Below, one piece after another: positions 1 through 6,605 of a stretch of DNA of 10,237 nt. Position 1 is the first letter of the stretch; the number at the start of each line of letters is the position of its first letter. The notes under the pieces were generated by a model. The model was not told the origin of the DNA. It did no database searches and saw nothing but the letters and a program-made list of their open reading frames with translations. A program made the position numbers and the translations under genes. Source of the DNA: Palsa-147 sp049279675. GTDB lineage: Bacteria > Acidobacteriota > Terriglobia > Acidiferrales > UBA7541. The stretch is from positions 1-10,237 of the forward strand of contig JBAPOP010000045.1 in assembly GCA_049279675.1 (NCBI GenBank), read 5' to 3'.

Positions 1-126
1 AAAAAGTTGTGAGCGGGAAATGCTGACAATCACCATCAGAATTTTGCGGGAATGTCTCTCGATCTCGATTTAGCAAAATGCTATAGATGCAGTCGAATTT
101 CACATCGCCATCTGTTTGCGTTAATA

Positions 127-360
127 CGCGGATGGGAAGTCGCGCGAATTGGTTATGTCGAGCGATTCAACGTGTTTGCTACCTGGAGCGATGCGATCGT
201 CACACTCTCGTCGCACATGGATACCGTTCCGCCTTTTTTACCGAGCCGCGAGGATAACGAATTCTTGTGGGGCCGCGGTGCGTGCGATGCAAAGGGCGCG
301 AATGCCGCGACGATCGGCGCTGCCGAGACGCTGCTCGACGAAGGTGCGCGAGGAATTGGC
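127..360 (+). pseudogene. M20-family metallopeptidase/deacylase remnant (ArgE/DapE type)
   Basis: An open plus-strand tract reads like the region around the zinc site of M20 peptidases (acetylornithine deacetylase / succinyl-diaminopimelate desuccinylase family). It starts near GWEV and RFNVFATW, then has SHMDTVPPFLPSRED (first zinc-ligand His at 214-216 and the catalytic Asp of HxD) and GRGACDAKG, whose Asp is the usual bridging metal ligand. Similarity stops near 360. The HxD and D are present, but the downstream Glu-Glu pair, the remaining metal ligands and the dimerisation domain are absent, because the opposite-strand kinase gene ends at 374. The roughly 25 residues before GWEV in the open frame (from ATG 52) do not resemble the family N-terminus, so both ends are lost. 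About 78 of some 350-400 residues remain, so a functional enzyme is excluded. What is seen: the motifs. What is inferred: deletion or rearrangement at about 360-374. Confidence 0.7.
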
Positions 361-373
361 CAGTCTTCGCACG

Positions 374-1759
374 TCAGCGCGCGGCGTCCGCCAACGGGAG
401 CCAGACTTGAAAACGCGTATCTCCGGGCTTAGACGTAACCTGAATACTTCCCTGGTGTTTTTTCACAATTCGCTGGACGGTGTCCAACCCTAGGCCCGTG
501 CCTTCCCCGACTCCTTTGGTAGTGAAAAATGGTTCAAAGATGCGGGGCTGCAGATCTTGGGCGATTCCAGGACCGTTGTCGCCAATCTCGACTACAGCAC
601 AACCGTCGTCTCGGAAGGTTCGGATACGAAGCTCGCCCTTTCCGTCCATTGCGTCGATCGCGTTATCAATAATATTCGTCCAAACCTGGTTGAGCTCGCT
701 CCCAAACGAATTCACGAGAAGCGGAACGCGGGAGTAGTCGCGTTGTACCGCAACTCCCTGTTTCAGCTTGTAATTCAGAATTGTAAGCGTGGTCTCCATA
801 CTTTTTGCGATATCCACGTTTTGCACCGGCGCCTCGTCCATGTGGGTGTACTGTTTGATCGCGCCGACCAAATCCGATATTCGTGATGTGCTGCTTTCGA
901 TCTCGTTCAACAGTCCGGCGACCTCCGCCGACGCGGCGATCCTGACTAGGGCGGCTCTGGCAGTATCCGCGTCGAGGCTCGCAAACAACGATTCGAGCAC
1001 CTCTGACTTGATGTTGCGTCGCGCAAGATCGGCCGCCAGTTGCCACAAGTCATTCTGTCCGTGACTGCGCAATAGCGAATCAATCTGATCTTCGAGGTCG
1101 CTGATGGTGAGTGCATCTGGGGGAATCACATCCGGTTGCGTAAACGAGGCTTCCAGCTTCTCGATTTCAGCTTTCTGTGTGGTCGTTAGATCGCGCCTGC
1201 CAAGTTCAAGGCTGGCGCTTTTGATTTTTTTTAGAATGTCGCGTAACTGACTAGTCGCGCGTTTCGCCGCGGAAGCCGGATTATTGAGTTCATGGGCAAG
1301 TCCAGCCGAAAGTTTCCCCAGAGAAGCCAGGCGATCGCGCTGTTGCTCCACACGGGTGGTTTCACGGATACGATCAGACAACATACCCACCAGGCGCGTC
1401 GTCAACTCAGGCATCTTCTGCACGAGTTCGGGAAACAATGAAGCCGGAAATCTCAGAACGCGACCGTCTGTGACAGCGCGACCGGTTACGGTGAACTGCT
1501 TCATGCGGGAGAAAGGCAGGACTCCAGTTACGTCGCCCGGCTTTTGTGAATAGATAACGGCGTCGCCGCCAAACTCGCCACGCCACTGAAATTGCCCTTC
1601 CAGAATCACAAACATCCAGTCCGCCGGATCTCCCTGACGGACGTATGTTTCGCCGGCAGCGACAGGGAACTCCTGCGAATTGCTGAGGAACCACAGGATC
1701 TGATCGTCGGGCAGATCGGCGAATGCGGGAACGCGGCGCAATTCTGATTTGTCAGCCAT
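374..1759 (-). CDS. Sensor histidine kinase with N-terminal CRP-like (cNMP-binding fold) domain
   Basis: Soluble 461-residue kinase with no membrane segment. Residues about 10-125 form a CRP-like beta-roll (GETYVRQGDPADWMFVILEG). The usual phosphate-cassette signature FGExA...RxA is replaced by TGVLPFSRMKQFTVTGRA, so cAMP/cGMP binding is doubtful. A short helix leads to the H-box LGKLSAGLAHELNNPASAAK, with His156 as predicted phospho-acceptor. A helical stretch of more than 100 residues (about 175-285) separates this from the second phosphotransfer helix (ISDLVGAIKQYTHMD), where ordinary kinases have a short turn. The ATPase domain is complete: N-box NQVWTNIIDNAIDAM (357-371), DNGPG (394-398), EPFFTTK and GEGTGLGL (418-425). 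The ATG immediately follows the TGA of the upstream receiver-reductase gene; an AAGG in that gene's last codons is the likely ribosome binding site, 5 nt from ATG. The cognate partner is probably that upstream protein (inference). Confidence 0.93.
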   Translation of the reverse strand: MADKSELRRVPAFADLPDDQILWFLSNSQEFPVAAGETYVRQGDPADWMFVILEGQFQWRGEFGGDAVIYSQKPGDVTGVLPFSRMKQFTVTGRAVTDGRVLRFPASLFPELVQKMPELTTRLVGMLSDRIRETTRVEQQRDRLASLGKLSAGLAHELNNPASAAKRATSQLRDILKKIKSASLELGRRDLTTTQKAEIEKLEASFTQPDVIPPDALTISDLEDQIDSLLRSHGQNDLWQLAADLARRNIKSEVLESLFASLDADTARAALVRIAASAEVAGLLNEIESSTSRISDLVGAIKQYTHMDEAPVQNVDIAKSMETTLTILNYKLKQGVAVQRDYSRVPLLVNSFGSELNQVWTNIIDNAIDAMDGKGELRIRTFRDDGCAVVEIGDNGPGIAQDLQPRIFEPFFTTKGVGEGTGLGLDTVQRIVKKHQGSIQVTSKPGDTRFQVWLPLADAAR

Positions 1760-3430
1760 TCATACCTTGCTTAAATACTGATGGATGAATTGTACCGCTA
1801 CCGATCCTTCTCCCACGCCGGAAGCTACCCGTTTTATAGAACCGTGGCGCACGTCGCCCACAGCAAAGATGCCGGGAACATTGGTCTCCAGCAGGAAGGG
1901 ATCTCGGTCGAGGGTCCATCCCCTCGGGCGTTGCCCGTCACGCATGAGGTCAGGACCGGTTAACAGAAAACCCCGCTCGTCCCGCTCGACAACATTGGCC
2001 AGCCAATCCGTCCGCGGCAGCGCGCCGATAAAGACAAACATGGCGCTTGCCGGCACGCGCTCAATCCTGTTTGCGTCGGAACAAAGCACGGAAATTTCCT
2101 CCAGATGTGTTTCACCATGAGCCTCAGCCACGCTGGCATGTGTCCAGATCTGGATGTTGGGCGTCCCTTGAATCTGGTCAATCAAGTATCGCGACATGGT
2201 GCTAGAGAGCGACTCTCCGCGCACAAGAATAACGACGCGCTCGGCATATCTAGCGAAGTTCATTGCCGCTTGACCGGCCGAATTCGCGCCGCCCACGACA
2301 TAGACGATCTCACCTTTATAGGACAGAGCCTCAGTGGCGCCGCCGCCGTAATAGATTCCCGCACCTTGCAACTTGGCTATCCCGGGAACTTCGAGGCGCC
2401 GCCACTGCACCCCAGTCGCGATCATCAGCGCGTGGCACGAAATCTCGCCCCCATCTGCCAGCTTAATGATTCGGTAAGATGCTTCCGTTCGGACTCCGAC
2501 AGCCTCTTGCGGTGCTAGGATCTCCACTCCGAAACGCTGGGCTTGCACGACGGCACGCCGGGCCAGATCGCCACCGCTAAGCCCGCTGGGAAATCCAAGA
2601 TAGTTCTCGATTCGAGAGCTCATACCCGCCTGACCGCCGGGCGCTTCTCGTTCAATCATCACCGTGTGCAGACCCTCGGAGGCTCCATAAACAGCAGCGG
2701 CCAAACCAGCCGGCCCTCCGCCCACAATCGCCAAATCATAGAAACTTGTTTGGGCGCGCGTGCGCAGCCCGACCTTCTGTGCCACATCAATGGGAATACC
2801 ATCAAGAAGCTTCGTCCCGTCGGGGAAAAGTACCACGGGGAGGCTGGTTGCTTCCGGCCCCAGAGCCTCTAAGAGGCGTTTGGTTTCCGGATCATTGGCA
2901 GAAAGCTCGACGTCGATCCATTGATACGGGACATGATTGCGCGCAAGGAAGTCCCGCAGCTCGTAGGATCTGGGCGACCAGCGGGTGCCCAGAACGCGGA
3001 TGCCTTGAAATGTCGGACGGAAGGAGGCCTGCCAGTCATCGAGCAAATCATCCAATTGCGGATAGAGATGCTCGGAGGGAGGATCCCACGGTTTCAAGAA
3101 AAAATAGTTGATGCTAGCGTCATTGATCGCGCTAATGGCGGCGTTCGTATCCGCATAAGCCGTGAGCAACGCCCGTTTGGCACCGGGAAAGATCTCCATG
3201 GCTTCTCGCAGAAATTCTACCCCATTCATACGCGGCATCCGCTGGTCGGCAAGCAGCAAAGCCACGCTGTCGTTGCGCACCTTCAACTGCTTCAGGAGGT
3301 TGAGCGCACCTTGAGGGGAATCGCTACCTATAATCCGGAATTCTGCGCCGTACTGCGAGCGAAGGTCGCGCTCTATGGCCCGCAATACATCGGAATCGTC
3401 ATCCACACTGAGCAATATCGGTTTGCCCAT
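1760..3430 (-). CDS. Receiver / glutaredoxin-like / thioredoxin-reductase-like flavoprotein fusion
   Basis: A 556-residue three-domain protein. (1) Receiver domain, about 4-120: acidic cluster Asp10-Asp12, predicted phospho-acceptor Asp62 in LADQRMPRMNG, Thr90 and Lys113 (FLKPW), so all phosphorylation residues are present. (2) Glutaredoxin/thioredoxin-fold-like segment, about 143-222 (RVLGTRWSPRSYELRDFL, then a cis-Pro-like SLPVVLFPDG), with no cysteine where CxxC would sit. (3) Thioredoxin-reductase-like FAD/NADPH module, about 230-556: GGGPAGLAAAVYGASEG, PGGQAG, IENYLGFP, ATGV, the NADPH-site VVGGANSAGQAAMNFARY, and the FAD-site GIFAVGDVRHGSIKRVASGVGEG. The TrxB position YCATCDG reads YYGGGATEA (360-368), so the catalytic disulfide is absent and only two scattered Cys remain. 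It could reduce a non-disulfide partner or serve as a redox/NADPH-gated regulator. First gene of a two-gene operon with the kinase. The start is ATG 3428-3430 with only a weak GAG-containing ribosome binding site. Confidence 0.93.
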   Translation of the reverse strand: MGKPILLSVDDDSDVLRAIERDLRSQYGAEFRIIGSDSPQGALNLLKQLKVRNDSVALLLADQRMPRMNGVEFLREAMEIFPGAKRALLTAYADTNAAISAINDASINYFFLKPWDPPSEHLYPQLDDLLDDWQASFRPTFQGIRVLGTRWSPRSYELRDFLARNHVPYQWIDVELSANDPETKRLLEALGPEATSLPVVLFPDGTKLLDGIPIDVAQKVGLRTRAQTSFYDLAIVGGGPAGLAAAVYGASEGLHTVMIEREAPGGQAGMSSRIENYLGFPSGLSGGDLARRAVVQAQRFGVEILAPQEAVGVRTEASYRIIKLADGGEISCHALMIATGVQWRRLEVPGIAKLQGAGIYYGGGATEALSYKGEIVYVVGGANSAGQAAMNFARYAERVVILVRGESLSSTMSRYLIDQIQGTPNIQIWTHASVAEAHGETHLEEISVLCSDANRIERVPASAMFVFIGALPRTDWLANVVERDERGFLLTGPDLMRDGQRPRGWTLDRDPFLLETNVPGIFAVGDVRHGSIKRVASGVGEGSVAVQFIHQYLSKV

Positions 3431-3479
3431 CGTTCATCTCGTTTCGGGTTTTCGGAAAAAGTGACCACGAACTTCCACA

Positions 3480-3523
3480 CTACCACGCCGGTAGATTATA
3501 GCTTCGCGAAAGCCATCAGGCCA
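3480..3523 (-). promoter_or_regulatory. Candidate promoter and inverted repeat of the receiver-reductase/kinase operon
   Basis: Reading leftward, a perfect TATAAT lies at 3495-3500. The element 17 bases upstream (3518-3523, TGGCCT) matches TTGACA only 3/6, so the -35 is weak and the promoter may be activated. An 8-bp palindrome TTCGCGAA (3503-3510) sits in the spacer. An inverted repeat CTACC-N5-GGTAG (3480-3494) directly follows the -10, where the transcript would begin. The receiver gene starts about 50-60 bases further on. These are visible sequence patterns; regulatory function is inferred. Confidence 0.4.
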
Positions 3524-3719
3524 TTCGGGTGGGGTCGACGTAGGGGTGGCTGCGGACACAAAGAATGCACCAGAAAATCAGGATTGCCGCGATCGGTGCG
3601 CCCAATCGCACGAGCCACTTCCAGGATGGCAAAAGCACCGCCTCGTCGAAGTCTAGTCCGTCGTCGCGAAAGGGCGGAGAGTATGTTGCCGGAAACGTGA
3701 CCACTTGCGAGATGACCAT
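3516..3719 (-). CDS. Possible small single-span membrane protein, unrecognised
   Basis: From the ATG at 3717-3719 this frame encodes 67 residues; an in-frame GTG at 3746 would give 76. The N-terminal half is polar (TFPATYSPPFRDDGLDFDEA). One clear hydrophobic span follows (WLVRLGAPIAAILIFWCILC), then a short tail SHPYVDPTRMA. Codon choice and residue order look protein-like, better than the longer overlapping frame on the same strand, which is Arg/Pro-rich noise. It lies just upstream of, and in the same direction as, the receiver-reductase gene, whose candidate -10 is only 16 bases beyond the stop. No convincing ribosome binding site is seen before either start, and I recognise no family. 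It may be a genuine small gene or a remnant. Confidence 0.35.
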   Translation of the reverse strand: MVISQVVTFPATYSPPFRDDGLDFDEAVLLPSWKWLVRLGAPIAAILIFWCILCVRSHPYVDPTRMA

Positions 3720-3746
3720 CCGTGGAATTTCTGGGCGAATGTGCAC

Positions 3747-4304
3747 AACTGAACAGACATTCGATTCGAGTCGGCTTATGATCCTGCTTTAATTTGGATG
3801 GAATGGCTAGCGGGCATGTCCCTTGCGGAGTGACTTCACATGGTAGTCCGTGCGGGGCTTTGCAGTTTGAACGTCTGGAAGCTACCTTTGCCCCCAGGTT
3901 CCATCCCAGTTCCGGGCCGACCCCCATTTCGCCCTATTCCCGGATTCAATCGCTTTACTTACCAATCGCCATTACCTGAATGATGCGACATCGCTCGAAC
4001 AAAGCCAGAGCATTCGTCAGCTGTTTCTTGTTAACGTCTGAGGACGGAGCGCTTTTCCGAGAACTTGAAGTCAAACCTCCCGAACAGAATGGCGAAATGC
4101 TTGTTACCGATCCCAAGAAAGACTCCGAACTATAAGACCACGTAAGCGATCCGGCAGTCTCCGGCGTCGAGTTCGAAATCGGTTCGAACACGTAGGAAAG
4201 TAGGGGTGTGGCTTTTCGCACATACCGTCAGCTCTCGACGCATTAGTCTATTCGCGCATACTGATTCTGCGGGCTAGTCAGCTTCGCTGCCTTCGAGTCA
4301 AAAA
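3747..4304. other. Gap of about 560 bases without a supportable gene; weak plus-strand coding trace
   Basis: No intact gene is recognised on either strand. The most protein-like trace is plus-strand 3980-4135, a 51-residue frame containing ALFRELEVKPPEQNGEML and ending in TAA. The same frame continues plausibly after that stop for about 19 residues (HVSDPAVSGVEFEIGSNT) to a second stop, which would fit a decayed gene. No ribosome binding site precedes it. The opposite-strand 88-residue frame at 3955-4221 is a Ser-rich shadow of that stretch. No tRNA, array or long repeat was noticed. Confidence 0.3.
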
Positions 4305-4434
4305 ATGAAAATCCTGGCTAAATTCCGGGTGGGGATTCTGTTGGTAACGGTCGCGGCTGTATCCGGACTCTTCGCTCAGAACGGAGTGCCCGGTGAACCC
4401 CCGAATCACGCAGACGTCCTGGCGTTCAAAGGCA
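4305..4434 (+). pseudogene. Orphan signal-peptide fragment of a lost secreted protein
   Basis: An ATG at 4305 opens a classic Sec signal peptide: basic start MKILAKFR, hydrophobic core VGILLVTVAAVSGLF and a likely cleavage after an A-x-A-like AQ segment near residue 25. About 18 polar residues (NGVPGEPPNHADVLAFK) follow. At 4435 the frame enters the 3' end of the convergent MurU-like gene. Beyond that it merely mirrors that gene's codons to a stop at 4572-4574, so only about 43 residues are credible. The simplest reading is the 5' end of an exported-protein gene whose body was removed by a rearrangement at about 4430. A genuine 89-residue overlapping protein is less likely. The family of the mature protein cannot be told. 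Confidence 0.5.
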
Positions 4435-5181
4435 TTACAGAATCCCTTTTGGTTTCACATCCTGAGCGGCTTGCATCAGATTGTCCGGCCTGCCGAGATC
4501 ACGCCAATAATATTCGTCGGCTCGAAAGGCGAGGATTTTTTCTCCTGAGGCAGCGAGACGCAAATAAGATGTGATGATAGAGAAGGCGCCTTCCTCAATC
4601 ATCATCGCAAAAAGACGAGGAGAAATAACGTGAATGCCGGAAAACGCTAGTGGCTGGACCTTCTGTGAAGATCGAACAAGTTCATTTTTCTGATCGTGTC
4701 CGGATCGACGGCCGCAAAGCTGAAGCTGCTGGTCGAAGAGCAAGTATCGAGTTGTTTCCCGATTTTGCACTGCGAGAGTGGCGAGAGCCTGATTTTCAGT
4801 ATGAAATTCCGCCATGCGTCGGAGATCAATTGTGCTAATAACGTCGACATTGTGCAAAATGAACGGCTCTTCGAAACCGCTGGGGTCTTCAAGGAAAAAA
4901 TAGGCAACCTTTTTCAGGCCGCCCCCGGTGTCGAGCAGGACCTCCTCGCGAGAAACTTCAATATGCATGTCGAAGTTCTCGTTCACTTTCAGATATTCGA
5001 GAATCTTGTCAGCAAAATGATGCACATTGATGATCACTTCCCGAACATCAAGAGCCCGCAAGCGCGCAAGCGTGATCTCCAGCATCGTGTGGCCCCCGAC
5101 TTCCACCAGCGCCTTGGGCCGGTTGTCGGTAAGTGGCCGCAAGCGCGTACCGAGTCCAGCGGCCAAAATCATCGCTTTCAT
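4435..5181 (-). CDS. murU: Sugar-phosphate nucleotidyltransferase, MurU-like (probable MurNAc-1-P uridylyltransferase)
   Basis: 248 residues with a full nucleotidyltransferase (Rossmann-like) fold and no left-handed beta-helix tail, the usual size of MurU-type enzymes. The N-terminus has the signature LAAGLGTRLRPLT..RPKAL with Arg13 and Lys23 in the nucleotide/pyrophosphate loop. LLDTGGGL (82-89) forms the base/sugar-binding region. NVD at 111-113 gives the first metal Asp, AFSGIHVI (179-186) the sugar site, and WRDLGRPDNL (226-235) the second metal Asp (228). These enzymes join NTP and sugar-1-phosphate to give NDP-sugar and pyrophosphate. The ATG overlaps the kinase stop by 4 nt (ATGA), implying coupled translation. 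The AmgK-like neighbour favours MurNAc/GlcNAc-1-P as substrate, and so UDP-MurNAc salvage that bypasses de novo MurA/MurB. Mannose-1-P guanylyltransferase is the main alternative, since the two families resemble each other. Confidence 0.82.
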   Translation of the reverse strand: MKAMILAAGLGTRLRPLTDNRPKALVEVGGHTMLEITLARLRALDVREVIINVHHFADKILEYLKVNENFDMHIEVSREEVLLDTGGGLKKVAYFFLEDPSGFEEPFILHNVDVISTIDLRRMAEFHTENQALATLAVQNRETTRYLLFDQQLQLCGRRSGHDQKNELVRSSQKVQPLAFSGIHVISPRLFAMMIEEGAFSIITSYLRLAASGEKILAFRADEYYWRDLGRPDNLMQAAQDVKPKGIL

Positions 5182-6605
5182 TTATTCGAATTCTCCAACC
5201 CGAGATGCCGCACCACCACTTCGACTCCGTTCCTGCCGCTCAGACGTTTCGCCAATTGCTCCGCGAAGTAGACCGAGCGATGCACGCCGCCCGTGCAGCC
5301 GAATGACACCGTCAAGCTCGTAAATCCGCGACGCTGATAAGTGTTTACGCTGGCATCCACCAGCGACATTGCGCTCGCGAGAAACTGATGCACGCTTTCT
5401 TGCTGATTGAGATAGTCAATCACAGGCGCGTCTTTCCCCGTAAGCGATTTGAATCTCTCTTCGCGTCCTGGATTCGGTATGCTTCGGACGTCGAAAACGA
5501 ATCCACCGCCATGCCCGGTCTCGTCTTTCGGTATACCCCGACGAAACGAAAAACTGAAAATCTGTACGATCAGATTTACTTCCTTGGTAGCCAGGCTCTG
5601 CAATTTCTCTGAGGCCACCATGCTCGTGAAGGCGGTCGTCAGCGTAGGCAGCGCGATGGGTAGCTCGACGTGCTGAAGCAGCCAGCACAGGTTGTTCAGG
5701 GCGTATGGAACGCTTTGCAAAAAATGAGCTTTGCGCTCGTAAAACCCACGGAACCCGTAAGCGCCCAATGCCTGCATGATGCGGACGTAGACGTAGGCAT
5801 AGTAGTGGCGCATGAATACTTCGCGCTCAAGCTTGATAAAATCAGAAAGCCGCCCGATATAACGATCGAGTAATTGCTGGCGCAAAAGTGGCGGCAGATC
5901 GGCCTTGGCATCGTACAAAAGAGAAGCGATGTCATATTGAAGCGCACCCTTGCGGCCCCCTTGATAATCCAAGAAAAATGGATCGCCATTGCGCAACATG
6001 ATGTTCCGCGATTGAAAATCCCGGTAGAGAAAGAAATCAAGGTTCGCGGTCAACAGGAACTTCGTCAACCGGCTGAAATCGTCTTCGAGCGATTGTTCGT
6101 TGAAGGGGATGCCGGCAAGCCTCAGAAAGTAATACTTGAAGTAATTCAAATCCCAAGCGATGGACTGCCTATCGAAGACGGCGCGCGGATAGCACACTTT
6201 ATAATTTAAGTCGCGGCCCGATTCGATCTGAAAGCGCGGCAACACGTCCACAACTTTGCGATATGCTTCAACCGCTTGCGGAGCAACGTTATCGCCGGCA
6301 CGATTGTTCGAGACGAACTCAAAAAGCGTCGTGTCTCCGAGATCTTCTTCGAGATAAGCGCCGTTGCTCAGGTCCTCAGCATAAATTTCTGGTACCGGCA
6401 GACCGTGTACGCGAAAATGCCTGGAAAATTCGAGGAAAGCGACATTCTCTTCGCGCACTTCGTACAGAATGCCAATCGCACTGGTTTCTTCGTTGGCGAG
6501 CCGGATGATCTTACGCCCCGAACCGCCAAGTCGGCCATGGACCGGCTGCACTCGCCCAACCGGTGAGTGGAAATGCTTCTCAAAAAGCTTCTTGAGAACG
6601 TCCAT
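5178..6605 (-). CDS. AmgK-like amino-sugar kinase fused to a RapZ C-terminal domain
   Basis: 475 residues from ATG 6603-6605. I prefer this start over an in-frame TTG one codon earlier because the ATG overlaps the upstream stop as TGATG. Residues about 1-335 are an aminoglycoside-phosphotransferase-like kinase: GSGRKIIRL loop, YLEEDLGD hinge, catalytic YRDFQSRNIM (Asp196, Asn201; Tyr replaces the usual His of HxD) and metal-binding FLDYQ (Asp213) followed by YDIASLLYD. This matches AmgK, which phosphorylates MurNAc/GlcNAc at C1. Residues about 342-472 are a RapZ C-terminal domain: IFSFSFRRGIP, VFDVRSIPNP, LTGKDAPV and the hallmark GCTGGVHRSVYFAEQLA. In E. coli RapZ this domain binds glucosamine-6-phosphate and small RNAs controlling GlmS. 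RapZ's own P-loop domain is absent, its place taken by the sugar kinase. The fusion is in one uninterrupted frame. The RapZ part probably senses an amino-sugar phosphate (inference). Confidence 0.87.
   Translation of the reverse strand: MDVLKKLFEKHFHSPVGRVQPVHGRLGGSGRKIIRLANEETSAIGILYEVREENVAFLEFSRHFRVHGLPVPEIYAEDLSNGAYLEEDLGDTTLFEFVSNNRAGDNVAPQAVEAYRKVVDVLPRFQIESGRDLNYKVCYPRAVFDRQSIAWDLNYFKYYFLRLAGIPFNEQSLEDDFSRLTKFLLTANLDFFLYRDFQSRNIMLRNGDPFFLDYQGGRKGALQYDIASLLYDAKADLPPLLRQQLLDRYIGRLSDFIKLEREVFMRHYYAYVYVRIMQALGAYGFRGFYERKAHFLQSVPYALNNLCWLLQHVELPIALPTLTTAFTSMVASEKLQSLATKEVNLIVQIFSFSFRRGIPKDETGHGGGFVFDVRSIPNPGREERFKSLTGKDAPVIDYLNQQESVHQFLASAMSLVDASVNTYQRRGFTSLTVSFGCTGGVHRSVYFAEQLAKRLSGRNGVEVVVRHLGLENSNK

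Noticed and set aside
2921..3700. 259-residue plus-strand frame
   Set aside because: Lies opposite the receiver-reductase gene, whose domains are unambiguous; the plus-strand text shows no family features.
3496..3927. 143-residue minus-strand frame upstream of the receiver-reductase gene
   Set aside because: Arg/Pro/Cys-rich text without domain features. The overlapping 67-residue frame at 3516-3719 is much more protein-like, so this is probably its shadow.
4696..5271. 191-residue plus-strand frame
   Set aside because: Antisense shadow of the MurU-like gene and the RapZ-domain end of the kinase fusion.
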